The notes: generated by a model from the letters alone, not told the origin. Numbered from the stretch's first letter, positions 1-10,500 are shown. The stretch: 64,000 nt of DNA from Phycisphaerales bacterium (GCA_040221175.1 JAVJVK010000001.1:372001-436000); one strand, 5' to 3'. Program-made: numbers and translations.

Positions 1-476
1 ATGTGTCCGTTGCGGCACGCGAACACGAATCGGACGGGATTGACCGGCGGCGATGTGCCCGACGCCTTGGAGCAGTTCTCATGCACGTAGTGAGTCTCAT
101 CCGGTCGTCGGGGGTTCGATCGCAGCTTGAACACGCCGAAGTCGAGAGGCGCCAGGAGTTCGCATCGGGGGCAGCGAGCCCAGTGCGGGAACGTCCGCAC
201 TGGGATCCCGTGTGGCTGCAGATCGTCTCCTGAGTCATCGCTGGTAACCGGAGGTCCGGTCAGCTGCTTCAGCTGCGGCCCGACGAACGTGCGAACGAGG
301 GCGAGCAATCGTTCCTCGTCGATTGCATTAGCTGGACTCGTCGGATCCCAATCGGGCTGAGCCCAGTCCTCGAGCCCAAGCACCGTCGCCGTGAAGTGTG
401 GAAGATCGACGGAACTGCCGATCCCGAAGGTATGCACGGCCTGGCTACGTCGGAGATCTCCAACTGGCTGTCTCAT
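1..476 (-). CDS. drmB: DISARM protein DrmB (DUF1998), N-terminal part, cut by window edge
   Basis: The frame is open from an ATG at 476 down to position 3 (158 codons, no stop), so the gene continues beyond the left edge. The start follows a clear ribosome-binding site (GAAGGAGA) 11 bp after the drmA stop. The protein opens with LRRSQAVHTFGIGSSVDLP, the usual DrmB/DUF1998 start (RRSQ..x..FGxGS). It then shows a CPRCELL zinc-binding element near residues 101-107 and ends at RFVFACRNGH, where family members continue into a second Cys/His cluster. DrmB is a core DISARM component that works with the DrmA helicase in phage-DNA restriction. Its position directly after drmA is the canonical order. 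drmC, a PLD-family protein, would be expected further left but cannot be seen. Confidence 0.85.
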   Translation of the reverse strand, partial: MRQPVGDLRRSQAVHTFGIGSSVDLPHFTATVLGLEDWAQPDWDPTSPANAIDEERLLALVRTFVGPQLKQLTGPPVTSDDSGDDLQPHGIPVRTFPHWARCPRCELLAPLDFGVFKLRSNPRRPDETHYVHENCSKASGTSPPVNPVRFVFACRNGH

Positions 477-487
477 GGAAGTCTCCT

Positions 488-3400
488 TCAACCGTGTGGG
501 CGAGTGGCATCCTCGATGAGGATCAAACGAGAGCTCGGTTCGACATCACGCAACGAGTTCAAGCAGGTGAACGGCTGCCAATCCTGTTCTTCCGGCGCTC
601 GGAGCAGTGGAACCGAGACGTCGTCTCGGCCACGCCGTCGGTACACGAGCGTTGGCGTGTTGCTGGCCTGGCTCGCCCATTCGTGAGCCAGATTGCCAAG
701 GCGTGCCTTCACCACTTCGGCGAGGGCTGCATCTTCGATGTTCTCGACCCTCCTGCGGATCGCCTGGATCGCCGTCTCGGCAAAGCCAGGCAGCCCATCA
801 ACCTCGCGTGCGGCCAGGTTCGGATTGAGCTGTTGCTCGCCATGTCGGACGAGAGTGACAAGCAATGCCGCTAGGCCGCGGTCGATGGCTCGCGCAGCAA
901 ACGGGGTGACCGAGAGTGCCTCGACGTGCTGGTAGAACGTGGCGTGGTAGTGCCGAAATCGCTCATAGTGCGACAAGTCGCGAGGACGGGCCCAGTTGTA
1001 TACGGTACAGACGAGACCGGGATGTCTGCGGCCAACACGGCTCGTAGCTTGGATGTACTCCGATGTCGCCTTCGGTTGGCCGCCGACCACCATCAGACCC
1101 AATCGGTCGATGTCTACACCGACGGAGATCATGCTGGTCGCCAGCATGACGTCAATCGGACGCGGAATCGGCTCGAGCCCCTCCTTAGCGTTCTTCTCAC
1201 GAAGACGATCTCGCTCTTGAGAGAACTTCGTCTCGAGTCGATCGAGGATGAACGGTATGTCGGCGGAGTGCTTGCGTGAGGTGAGCTCTTCGATCTTGTG
1301 GAGTATGCGCCGCGACAGCCCGCGACGATCCATGTGGCGGAGTCGATTCCGCACATCCTCGTCGATCATCCGACGCATGCCACCGAGCTCACGGAGGGAA
1401 TTGAAGTACCCCACGGCCGTAAGCCATGCATCTGCATCCGTGTCGTACTTCTCGTAGAGGTGAGCACCAGCCGAGAGGAAGGCAACGAACGTGCGGATCA
1501 AGGAGGCCTTGAGGCTGCGTCCGGGCGCACAGATACCGATGTACTGTCGTCCCGGCAGCTCTGACACCTCTCGACGCTTCGAGAAGAAGTTCCCTGAGGC
1601 GTCGATACCCGGTGGAGGAAAGACACTGAGCCGGCGACAGAACAGCTCGTGAACCTGCTGTTTTGCATTGCGGACCGTTGCCGTAGAGGCCACGACTTTG
1701 GGGCGCACTCGCTGACCATCGACCTCCCATGAGCAGAGTTCGTCGATTGCCGTCTCGTAGAGGCCCACCATGCTGCCGAGAGGACCGCTGATGAGGTGCA
1801 GTTCGTCTTGGATGATGAGATCCGGTGGGCGAAGCTCGGCGTGTGGAACGGAGTTCGTTGCGGGAAGCGGGCCTCGACGATTGTGCCGGTCCTTGTCATC
1901 GGTATCCGGCGATCGGTACCCGTGACGCGGACAGAACTTGTCCACGCGCCCGAAGAGCATCTCGGTCAGTCCGTTCCAGGGCATCTGAGCGAACTTGTCG
2001 ACTGTCGCAATGAGGAGCGATGGCAGACGACGATAGATCTCCTCATCGACGACGAGAACGGGAAGTCCTTCGGGCGCATGTCGCTTGGCGAATGAGCAAT
2101 CGGGATCATCGCAGAACGTGAACGTACTGCCTCGTCCGCCAGCGACGGTCTCGACCTCGAGGTTTCGTGGTCGTAGCTCCGTCCCGCACCATGGGCAGTT
2201 CGTGAGCTGACGAGGCGAGCCCTTGCCGGCCACTGAGAAACGGTCGCCCTGTCGAAGGGCGTCAACGACGGACTTGCTGTCCTTCGTCCAGTTTGGCGTC
2301 GATTTGGCCCCGACCCATAGGCCGATCGAGAACGGTTGATCGGCAGTCCCCCAGCGGGTATCTCCTTCTTCGACTGTCCGGCGGCGGATCATCTCCATCG
2401 CGCAGAGCAACGCCGTAGCTCTCTGGAACTGCTGAAGCGTGAGCAGTCGGAGTGTGTACCGCATCAAGACGGTGACACCCGCGTGCCCCGCCCGTCCCTC
2501 GATCGTGCCTTGCAGTCGCCGGAGCCCCATGGCGTAGGCCGCGAGCCCAAGGTATGCCTCGGTCTTGCCGCCACCCGTCGGGAACCAGAGCAAGTCGGCG
2601 ATGGCATCGGTCGGATGGCTCCGATCGGGGTGGTGGAGATCCGAAAGACTCTCCAGATTCAGGAGGATGAAGGCGAGCTGAAATGGACGCCAACTCTTGT
2701 TCCGCGGATCGGCATCGATCTGTTCGAGCGTCGCACAGTCATCAGGGTTGCGGCGCCGCCCAAGCGAGTAGATCGAATGAACCCGCTGCTGCCACATGGC
2801 TTCGTTGGCGAATCTGAAGGCATCGGCGGCCTGCGCATCGTCACGGAGCAAGTCGATGCCACGGCGGATCCTCGCGCTTGTCGCCTGGCAGTGCTGAACT
2901 GCTCTGGTGGCGACATCCTGATACTCCTGCAGCCCTTCTGATGGATCCGCGATCTGTGCTTGTAGACGAGCTATCCACTGGTCATATGCATCAACGAGAG
3001 GTGTCAACAAGCCGAGAAGCTGGTTGGCATCCGACTTCGCGAGCGTGTCCATGCGAAGCTCGAGCGTCGCGAGCCCTTCGTGCCCAGGGTCTTCTGGTGT
3101 GGGGGGCGTCTGTTGACGCACTTCGTACGATGGAATCGCCACTGTCCGAACGTCCAGGGCGCGACTCGGGTCGTTGTCGTCGACTGTCCAGTCAACTGCA
3201 ATCCCATGGCCGACAGCAAACTCTTGCTCATGCCGAAAGAGCATCTCTAGCTCGCGTTCCTCGCGACGCAAGTCGTCGTCAGGATCGCCTGGGCCGCGGT
3301 GTCGAGTTCGACGTCGGAATGCTGATGTGCCATCTGGCGCAGTCACTCTCAAGTCGACCTGGAACAGCCAGAATCGATCCTTGAGCTGTGTCTCCTTCTC

Positions 3401-3994
3401 GACCTCCTGACGATTCACGAGGAACAGCGTGACGGTGCGCTCGCCACTACCCTCCCGGACGAGTCCCCTGACGATGACATCCGGCTCCGACGCATCTGCA
3501 ACGGTGGGGCCGACGGGACCAGGCGTGACATCGATCGTCACGAGACCGCCCTTGGGCTCGCGCCTCCAAACTCGCTTTGGCGAACCGTCGTCCTTAACGA
3601 TCGTCTCGCTCTCGACTCTGTCGTACTTGCCCCATGAGGCATGGACCTCGAGCTGCTCGACGCTCTCGTCAACCACGAACGTGAGGCCAATCGACGAGGG
3701 AAGGAGGGAGTCACCTCGGTTGGGGACCGGATCTGCGCTGCCATCGTCCGACGTAGTTGGGGCTCCTGACTCCTCGAAGCTCTCGTCTCTCTCCTGTCCT
3801 ACAACGTGCTTCCGCGGAGCAAGCATGCCAACGAGGTACCGATCGATGACTCGTGACTCATCGAGCTCTTCATGGTTGCCGTCCTTCGGACCGAGCAACT
3901 CCGCCTGAATCAGATCGTGGAGTTCTGCACGAATCTCCGGAGGGGTCGGAACGGTATCTGGAGTTGCTGAGTCAATCATATCAGTTCGGTCCAT
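488..3994 (-). CDS. drmA: DISARM helicase DrmA
   Basis: A 1168-residue superfamily 2 helicase, the DNA-engaging core of DISARM. Visible motifs are Walker A FPTGGGKTEAYLGL (about 471-484), a DEAD-box equivalent IIQDELHLISGPLG (about 727-740), motif III ASTAT (about 769-773), motif V ATSMISVGVDID (about 952-963) and motif VI QATSRVGRR (about 982-990). A Cys-rich insertion (CPWCGTE...CDDPDC, about 600-632) looks like a zinc ribbon. The QDELH box followed by GPLGSMVGLYE is characteristic of DrmA. The gene starts 9 bp after the upstream HEPN gene stops, and drmB starts 11 bp after its own stop, so the three are probably one transcript. No damage is visible. Confidence 0.9.
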   Translation of the reverse strand: MDRTDMIDSATPDTVPTPPEIRAELHDLIQAELLGPKDGNHEELDESRVIDRYLVGMLAPRKHVVGQERDESFEESGAPTTSDDGSADPVPNRGDSLLPSSIGLTFVVDESVEQLEVHASWGKYDRVESETIVKDDGSPKRVWRREPKGGLVTIDVTPGPVGPTVADASEPDVIVRGLVREGSGERTVTLFLVNRQEVEKETQLKDRFWLFQVDLRVTAPDGTSAFRRRTRHRGPGDPDDDLRREERELEMLFRHEQEFAVGHGIAVDWTVDDNDPSRALDVRTVAIPSYEVRQQTPPTPEDPGHEGLATLELRMDTLAKSDANQLLGLLTPLVDAYDQWIARLQAQIADPSEGLQEYQDVATRAVQHCQATSARIRRGIDLLRDDAQAADAFRFANEAMWQQRVHSIYSLGRRRNPDDCATLEQIDADPRNKSWRPFQLAFILLNLESLSDLHHPDRSHPTDAIADLLWFPTGGGKTEAYLGLAAYAMGLRRLQGTIEGRAGHAGVTVLMRYTLRLLTLQQFQRATALLCAMEMIRRRTVEEGDTRWGTADQPFSIGLWVGAKSTPNWTKDSKSVVDALRQGDRFSVAGKGSPRQLTNCPWCGTELRPRNLEVETVAGGRGSTFTFCDDPDCSFAKRHAPEGLPVLVVDEEIYRRLPSLLIATVDKFAQMPWNGLTEMLFGRVDKFCPRHGYRSPDTDDKDRHNRRGPLPATNSVPHAELRPPDLIIQDELHLISGPLGSMVGLYETAIDELCSWEVDGQRVRPKVVASTATVRNAKQQVHELFCRRLSVFPPPGIDASGNFFSKRREVSELPGRQYIGICAPGRSLKASLIRTFVAFLSAGAHLYEKYDTDADAWLTAVGYFNSLRELGGMRRMIDEDVRNRLRHMDRRGLSRRILHKIEELTSRKHSADIPFILDRLETKFSQERDRLREKNAKEGLEPIPRPIDVMLATSMISVGVDIDRLGLMVVGGQPKATSEYIQATSRVGRRHPGLVCTVYNWARPRDLSHYERFRHYHATFYQHVEALSVTPFAARAIDRGLAALLVTLVRHGEQQLNPNLAAREVDGLPGFAETAIQAIRRRVENIEDAALAEVVKARLGNLAHEWASQASNTPTLVYRRRGRDDVSVPLLRAPEEQDWQPFTCLNSLRDVEPSSRLILIEDATRPHG

Positions 3995-4003
3995 CGATCA
4001 GTG

Positions 4004-4714
4004 TTAGGGTGCACCAGCCCTCGCGTAACCGTTGCCGGCTATGTGCTTCTCCACATTCTTCAGGATTCCACGGACGAAGATCTCTGCCTGACGCGCGGTT
4101 CGCACGAGATCGTCCACGGTAACCTCGCGGCCGACCTCAGAGAATGACCTGTTCCCGTGTGCGAGCGCGTTTCTCTGCCGCTTGACGATCTCCAAGTCAA
4201 TGCCGCCCCGGGCCGCTCGGTGCACCCCTACGCCGACACCGTGGTTGCGGCATACTTGTCTGATATTGTCCGCGTCGAGATTGCCAGACACCGGCAAACG
4301 CGACGCTTCAAGACGAACGACTGTTTGGTCAAGCGCCGCGAGGACCATGCGTGCTGCAGATTCCCGGTACTTCTCGGGCGACGCAGTTTCTCGCGTTAGC
4401 TTTCTATGCTCGCTGACGATCCATGTGTCTCGTATCTCGGTGCTCACCGACTGCAACGACCGCCCCTCCCTGGCGATGGTCTCGTAGAGCTCGCCAAAGG
4501 CGGAACGAATCGCAGCCTCTACCAGGTTGTAGATCAACAGGTAGACCGTAGCCTTCGAGACAGTCCGCCAATCGTCTTCGACCGGCGTTGCCTTGTAGCT
4601 TGCCTTGCTTTGTGAGCGAATCACAGCGTCTGGACGATCCAGCGCCTTCAGCATTCTGAGGTACTCGGATACCTCCGTGACCCTCTGCTCAAAGTCGGCT
4701 ACCACAGCCTGCAT
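4004..4714 (-). CDS. HEPN-domain protein (MAE_28990/MAE_18760-like), putative RNase
   Basis: This all-helical protein of 236 residues carries the HEPN RNase signature Rx4H as RQRNALAHGN (Arg181 and His186). HEPN proteins of this type usually act as RNA-cleaving toxins or effectors. The start at 4714 was chosen because it lies 4 bp beyond the end of the DUF262 gene, whereas the longer reading frame from 4858 would run 140 bp into that gene. MAE_28990-type HEPN proteins are often encoded next to DUF262 proteins, so the pair may be an effector with its sensor or regulator. It sits immediately upstream of drmA, apparently in the same transcript. Family is assigned by motif and context; the target is unknown. 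Confidence 0.75.
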   Translation of the reverse strand: MQAVVADFEQRVTEVSEYLRMLKALDRPDAVIRSQSKASYKATPVEDDWRTVSKATVYLLIYNLVEAAIRSAFGELYETIAREGRSLQSVSTEIRDTWIVSEHRKLTRETASPEKYRESAARMVLAALDQTVVRLEASRLPVSGNLDADNIRQVCRNHGVGVGVHRAARGGIDLEIVKRQRNALAHGNRSFSEVGREVTVDDLVRTARQAEIFVRGILKNVEKHIAGNGYARAGAP

Positions 4715-4718
4715 CTCG

Positions 4719-5771
4719 TCAATCTCCTGATCCGAGCAGACGATCACGGACGAACTCGATTCGGCCTCGAAGACGAGGGCCAGAGTTGCTGGCGTGGGTC
4801 GTTGTGTGTGTGCGGAACTCCTCCGAGTCCAGCCAGCTCTGAACGGAACGCGGCTCAAGGCCCGGTTGATCGCGAAGGGCTAGGTTCGTACCGACCGCGA
4901 GTGCCTCGAAGCGCACACGAGGCGTGGCTCGAGAAGTGTCTCCCTTTGCGAAGCCATGGGGGAAGTGCTTCTCGACAAAGGCCATCGTGGCGTCGAACTC
5001 CGAGCGCATTCGGTCCTGTTCGAAGTCATCGCGATGGTCCTTTGCAAACTTGTCTAGGAACTTATCGACGTCATGCTGGAACTTCTTGTATCGGTCTGAG
5101 TATGCGAAGAACCGAAGGACGAGCTCCTCGTCTTCTCGGCGTTGCCGCATGCGGTCGCTGATCGGACAGAGGCGGGCAAAGCGCTCGTCTTGAGCACGGT
5201 CGCGGATGAAGTCCATGAAGGGTCCGGTGAATGTGCCTCGTCTGATCTCGCTCGCCTTGGCCTTTACGCCACTCGTGTTGACGCGATCAAAGATCTCCTG
5301 CCGGAGCTCCGGGGTCGTCGAATCATCGAGAACGACGAGCCTCATGGCCTTCGTGCCGAACTTCCGCTGCTGAGCCTTCGGTAGGTCACCGTGTCGGAAT
5401 CCATTCAGCGATGGCAATCGCAACAGTCCATCAAGGACCAGGTCGTTGTTCACGAACTGCTCGAGGCTCTGTATGCGCTGGGCGCCATCGACGATCTCTA
5501 GCCGGCCGTCCTCCATGTCGGCAACGAACATCATGGGAATCGGCAAGCCGAGAATCACGGACTCGATGAAGCGGCGCTTGTGCGGCTCATTCCAGATGAA
5601 CTCACGCTGATAGGGCGGCACGTAGAAGAGCCCATTCTGGAACTCTTGAACGATGTAGTCGATCGTGAAGTCCCGAAGGTCGTACCGAACCTCGTGCTGC
5701 TTAGTGCGGATCTCCGCTTCGGCCGCCGACCGATCGACGTCACTGATCTCAAAGAGCTGGTCTGGTGGCAT
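4719..5771 (-). CDS. DUF262 (GmrS/ParB-like) domain protein
   Basis: A 350-residue protein with the DUF262 fold found in GmrSD type IV restriction enzymes and BrxU. It has FYVPPYQREFIWNEPHK (about 49-65, with the family YQRxFxW motif) and LEIVDGAQRIQSLEQF (about 91-106, with the DGxQR nucleotide-binding/catalytic motif). The C-terminal half is charged and helical, and I see no DUF1524 HNH domain, so it is a stand-alone S-type subunit. It is followed 4 bp later by the HEPN gene and starts 57 bp from a divergent HNH nuclease gene. It may sense modified DNA or nucleotides and control one of these nucleases; that role is inferred. Confidence 0.8.
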   Translation of the reverse strand: MPPDQLFEISDVDRSAAEAEIRTKQHEVRYDLRDFTIDYIVQEFQNGLFYVPPYQREFIWNEPHKRRFIESVILGLPIPMMFVADMEDGRLEIVDGAQRIQSLEQFVNNDLVLDGLLRLPSLNGFRHGDLPKAQQRKFGTKAMRLVVLDDSTTPELRQEIFDRVNTSGVKAKASEIRRGTFTGPFMDFIRDRAQDERFARLCPISDRMRQRREDEELVLRFFAYSDRYKKFQHDVDKFLDKFAKDHRDDFEQDRMRSEFDATMAFVEKHFPHGFAKGDTSRATPRVRFEALAVGTNLALRDQPGLEPRSVQSWLDSEEFRTHTTTHASNSGPRLRGRIEFVRDRLLGSGD

Positions 5772-5828
5772 GGCCTACCTCCGCGGTCAAGCGAGTGTCG
5801 CGTATGCTACGACAGGAACGGTTCTGGA

Positions 5829-6692
5829 ATGAAGGTCGAGTGCGGTGGACGACGAATGAGAGCGAAACACCTGGGCAGTGATGGCGAGCTTCGAGCGGAC
5901 TTCGACCTGGCGTTCGAGGCGGACACTGTGCGCATCACCGTACACGCTCGTGGAGGATCTGAATCGGCAGGCAATCAGACCAACCCGGACTATGAGAGCC
6001 TGGTCCAGATTCTCCTTGAGCGACTGGCTGGGTGTGGTGCGGCACTGCTCAACGTGCGGCTTGCGAGCAAGACCGTTGCCCACCTTCCTGCGAGCCAGCG
6101 GCGCGTGCAGCTTCCGAAATACCAACTCCCGCTGCCATTGATCTCGGTTCCGCAACTGACGGATCTGCGATACGCGATTCGTAGAGCTGTTGCTGCTTCC
6201 CACACGACTTCGGCAACGGCTGGGCACGGCAACGCAACGAAGAGAATTGAGCTGATTGCGTCGCGTCCGATGCCAGCCGCCGATATGGCTGCAATCCTCG
6301 AATGGGGTGTGGCAGAGTCCCCGGATGGCGGGGACCGGACAGACGCCGACGAAGGCACTGGGTTCAGCGAAGGAAGGCTCTTGCTTCGCATTCACCTGCA
6401 GAGGGAGCGCAACCAAACGCTCGTCAGACTTGCCAAGGATGCGTTCGTCAGCCAGAACGGCCGGTTGTATTGCGAATCGTGCGGCTTTGACTTCGAAGCG
6501 GTCTATGGGAACTTGGGGGCCGGATACATCGAAGCCCACCACGAAGAGCCTCTCGGAGCACGCAGGGAGGAAGGCGTGACCCGAGTCGAAGACTTGAGAA
6601 TGGTCTGCGCGAATTGCCACCGCATGCTGCACAGGAGAATGGGTGACGATCCGCTCACGGTCGAGGGGCTGCGATGCCGTCTGCGCTCGTGA
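5829..6692 (+). CDS. HNH endonuclease
   Basis: A 287-residue protein with a C-terminal McrA-type HNH domain: CESC (215-218), YIEAHHEEPLG (about 233-243, His237/His238) and VCANCHRMLHRR (about 259-270). The Cys pairs should bind structural zinc and the His residues form the catalytic core. The N-terminal 190 residues match nothing I recognise and could be a DNA-recognition region. I chose the ATG at 5829; a longer frame from 5580 would overlap the divergent DUF262 gene by 190 bp. It is the only plus-strand gene in the first 21 kb, sharing a 57-bp intergenic space with the DUF262 gene and converging on the CBS-HEPN gene. Likely a restriction nuclease. Confidence 0.75.
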   Translation: MKVECGGRRMRAKHLGSDGELRADFDLAFEADTVRITVHARGGSESAGNQTNPDYESLVQILLERLAGCGAALLNVRLASKTVAHLPASQRRVQLPKYQLPLPLISVPQLTDLRYAIRRAVAASHTTSATAGHGNATKRIELIASRPMPAADMAAILEWGVAESPDGGDRTDADEGTGFSEGRLLLRIHLQRERNQTLVRLAKDAFVSQNGRLYCESCGFDFEAVYGNLGAGYIEAHHEEPLGARREEGVTRVEDLRMVCANCHRMLHRRMGDDPLTVEGLRCRLRS

Positions 6693-6742
6693 GTGGGCGG
6701 TTGCTGTAGTTGGTCGAGCGCTTAGGGCAATCCGGGTGGCTG

Positions 6743-7567
6743 TCATGATGCGGCCTCCGGCTGCCTAGTCGCTGAGGTCACACGGCCTATGAGGTCCAGC
6801 AACTTGTCAAGGCGTTCGACGAGCTTTGCCAGATCGTCCAGATTCGAAACCAGCGGGCGGACTGGATGCATGATGCTGTGACGCTGCTCGTTGAGGCCAT
6901 TGAAGGTCTCCTCCCATTGCCTTCTGCTCTCGAAGCTGAGTTTCGACCGGAGTGGCTCGTGCTTGGCAACGACGCCGCCAAGTTCGCTGAGCATGGCGCC
7001 GGCGATCGGGCCAATGTCGACGTCGTCGCGCTCGGATATCTTCCAGTAACCGACGAGCGCCGCGCGGCGATCCTTCGGCACGAGCTCAAGCCACTCCCAC
7101 GGATCCTTGAAGGAGGAACCGACTAGGATGGCAAGCTCGGCCTCGAGCTCGGCGAACAGGGGGTAAAGCGCCGCTCGTACCGGATGCCGGTTCAGATCGG
7201 AGAGAGTGAAGAAGCCAAGGGCACGTCCATTCTCGTCCCGCACGATGCCGGCGGGTTGGTCGAGTGTGAAGCGGAGGAGTTCATCGACTGTCGGCTCGGC
7301 GCCGAGCACCTTGGTCCAGAGGCCGGGGGTCGAGGCGGCGAGGTGTTGGCCGTTAGCCGCGAGCTCTGCGAGCAGCGGAGTCGGGACGAAGCCGATGAGC
7401 TTCTCCTCGGCGTCCAGAACCGGAGCGCCGTCGAAGCCGTGCGAGCGGAGAGTCTGGATGAGCTCACCGTCGACCGGGCCGACCTGAGCGGGGAGGGCCC
7501 CATCCAGCGATGTGACGACCTCGCGCATCGAGACTCGTGGCATTCGGACCGGCTGCTCTTGGTTCAT
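6743..7567 (-). CDS. CBS-pair / HEPN fusion protein
   Basis: A 274-residue protein. Residues about 15-130 look like a divergent CBS pair, with segments such as LRSHGFDGAPVLDAEEKLIG and GIVRDENGRALGFFTLSDL, a fold that typically binds adenine nucleotides. Residues about 135-262 are helical and contain NEQRHSIMHPVRPL, an Rx4H HEPN RNase motif (Arg229, His234). A nucleotide-sensing domain fused to a putative RNase suggests a ligand-gated effector. Its ATG overlaps the drmMI stop by 4 bp (ATGA), so it is translationally coupled to the DISARM methylase. The next gene on its right-to-left path is the oppositely oriented HNH gene, so the HEPN transcript may end nearby. The CBS call is moderate; the HEPN call rests on motif and length. 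Confidence 0.65.
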   Translation of the reverse strand: MNQEQPVRMPRVSMREVVTSLDGALPAQVGPVDGELIQTLRSHGFDGAPVLDAEEKLIGFVPTPLLAELAANGQHLAASTPGLWTKVLGAEPTVDELLRFTLDQPAGIVRDENGRALGFFTLSDLNRHPVRAALYPLFAELEAELAILVGSSFKDPWEWLELVPKDRRAALVGYWKISERDDVDIGPIAGAMLSELGGVVAKHEPLRSKLSFESRRQWEETFNGLNEQRHSIMHPVRPLVSNLDDLAKLVERLDKLLDLIGRVTSATRQPEAAS

Positions 7568-10500
7568 GTCGCAGAGCCCTTGAACAGCCCGGATTCGCCT
7601 GCGACCTTGTCTTTCTTGCTCGTTCGCTTGGCTGATTTCTTCTTGGCTTTCGAGTTGGACTTCTTGTCGTGCAGGCCGGCCTCAACTTCCTCCTTGTATC
7701 GCTGGTGGTTGAGGGCAAGGAGGCGGGCAAGAATCTCGGCACGGGCATCGGGGTGGATGGTGAAGCGTTCGCCCTGCTCCGTGGGGTAGAAGCCGTGGCG
7801 CAACTTGTCGATTAAATCGCCCCATCCATACGCCGCGACCACAGCGACATCGAGGGCGGCGTAGGCCTCGCGGAGCGACGCAACTTCCTCTACGGACTTA
7901 TTGTGCAAGAGGTTTGCCAACGATGTGAGGCCGATGTTTTGCGTGGTCATGTACGCTTGACGCCCGAGGTACAACGCCTCGCCGCGTACGGCAACGTCTG
8001 GTGTGAGCTTCGGAAAAGGGAACGTCTCGAAGCAGTCCGACGGTGTGTACCGAGCGTCCATGCGGAGACTTGGGCCGTACTCCAGGCGCCATTCTTCGTG
8101 CGTGACCGCCTGCATCGCGCCGAAGAACTCCCAAGTAGAGTCGGCAAACAGCACGGAAGTGTGTGAGTAAACGATGCCGAGCGGCACCCACGCCGGCGAC
8201 CATCTGCGGCCCGTTTGTGAGCACATCAACACGCGTGCCATGTCAGCGATGGTCGCATACAGGTCGGGCCGCTTCTCTGCATATTGCCACCATCGCTCGC
8301 GGTAGACGTCGCGATTGTTATTCTCCCGCTCGGGCTTCACTGTCTCCTCGACGACGCGCAAGCATTCCGGAAAGTCCGCCGCGACAGGGTCGGTGTAGTC
8401 CTGCGGCACGATCCCTGTCCGCAGCCACGCTTTGCGTTGCTTGTCATCGGCGAGGACCCATGACGCCTTCCCGCCCCCCGGCAGCATCAACACCTCGCGC
8501 TTAAGCGGCCAATCGCGAAAGTTGATCACCCACCGGCTGGGCGATTGATCCGGGCGGCTATTTAGGTCCTGACCATTCAGATAGGGCATCAGGACCTCGG
8601 CGTTCTTCGGATCTTTCTCAATCAGCTGTTGGGCTTCCTCCGGCGTCATCACGAAGCCCATGCCCAGCACGATCGAGCCCTGGAAGCTCTTCCCCTCATT
8701 CGCCTTGAGGCGGTACGGCTTGCCAACGACGCGGCCGGGAGGCGTGAGGAACGACGTGACCCCTTCGGCCGGCTTGTCGTCGATGAAGTACGGACCTCGC
8801 CATATCTCCTCAGTGGCTCGTATGCTGCGTCCATACACATGGGCCACCTCGAGCGATGCCCCGCCGGGCCACGGGCGGCTTGACACGCCCCGCATGAGCT
8901 GGATTCGGTCGGGATGCAACTCGGCCCCGAGCTGGTCGAGCCCGACCTCGCGTGTGTCCCCCTGGGCGATCGTGTTGGTGGCGATCAGGCCAAAGTGTCC
9001 GCCTGTCCGGAGGAGCGAGGCCATCCGCAGGAAGAAGTAGGCCACGAGGTCGGCGCTGCCGCGTTGGCCGTTGGCGAGGTGGTCGACCAAGTACTCCCGG
9101 TACGCGGTGCCGAAGATGCCGGTGAGCTTCTGGCCGCCCTTGAACGGCGGGTTGCCGATGACCGCGTCGAATCCGCCGCGCGACAGGATCTCTGGGAACT
9201 CAAGGCACCAATGGAACGGGCGCTTGCCGAGCAGTGCTCGCTGGGCATACTCGTGCATGTCTTCCGACGAGCCCGAAAGCGTGAGCTGGCCGGCCTTGAC
9301 CGTGGCGTGGCGGAGCTGGTCCTCCCGCTCACCGGCGTTCGAGGCCGGCTGGATGTACCCCGAGATGAGCATGTCGGCGGCGAACCGCAGTCGTTCGGTA
9401 CGTGCGTCGGCCTCGCCGAGCAGGCGTGCCTGGGCCTGCACATGGCCGATGGTGTCGGAGTCGAGTTGCTCGATCTGCAGACGCGTGCCCGAGGCCTGCT
9501 CGATGAGCTCGGTGATCGACATGTTGGAGAACGTGGTCTGGACCGCGCTCTCAGGGTCGAGGCTGAAGCGTTGGAGCTGGCGGATGTCGTGCAGGCCGAG
9601 GAGGGCGTCGCCGCTGCGGATGGCGTGGTCGAGGAAGGAGAACGGCTTGTCCTTGGAGAGCGTGAGGAGCCAGATGGAGAGCTTGGCCATCTCGGCGGCG
9701 ACGGGGTTGATGTCGACGCCGTAGATGCATCGCTGGGCGATGAGACGGCGGGCGGTCAGGAGGCGTTCGTCCTCGTCCTTCGGCACAAGGTCGCGTTCGC
9801 CGGAGCCCTTGGACCCGTCGTAGTGGATCGTGGAGAAGGTGAGCTTGCCGGGATTGGGGCCGGCGACTTTTGTCTCGGCGATGGCCCAGGATTCGACGAG
9901 TCGGTCACCAAGGTATCGGCAGGCCTGCACGAGGAAGGCGCCGCTGCCGCAGGCCATGTCGCAGACCTTGAGATCGAGGATCTCCTTGGGCGTGAGGAGC
10001 TGCCACTCCTCGCGGGGCTTGCCCTCGGCCGGGCCGATGTACACGAGAGGTTCAAGGGAGTGCTCGACAACTGGCTCGGTCAGGCTTCGCGGTGTGTACT
10101 GCGTGCCGGTGTCGGAGCGATCTTGGCCCTGGGTGGCGAAGAGCTGGCCTTCGTGGATGATGATGGGTTGGCCAAAGTCATCGTCGCGCACCAGCGATGC
10201 AAACGGCTCGACGCGGCCCCAGAGCTCGTCAGACCCGCAGGCTCGACGGATCTGGTCAACGCGTACTGCATCGAGTTCGGAGTCGAGGAGTTTCTCGACG
10301 GACTTCTTGCTCGACTTGATCTTTAGCTTCGCGAGGCGCTCGACGAGCTTGGCTCGGCTCTGCGAGGCGAGAGACTCGAGTTCTTCGAGTTCAACCTCTG
10401 GTTCGTCACCATCCTTGCCGTAAAGGCCAAGAGTCGGTCCGTTGGCTCGGACCGCCGTATGGTCGAGCAGGCCCTCGTAGACGTGTCCGATCTGCTCGAT

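Noticed and set aside
8914-10326. 470-residue plus-strand frame inside drmMI
   Set aside because: Antisense shadow of a clearly conserved methylase with Arg/Gly/Ala-rich, motif-free translation.
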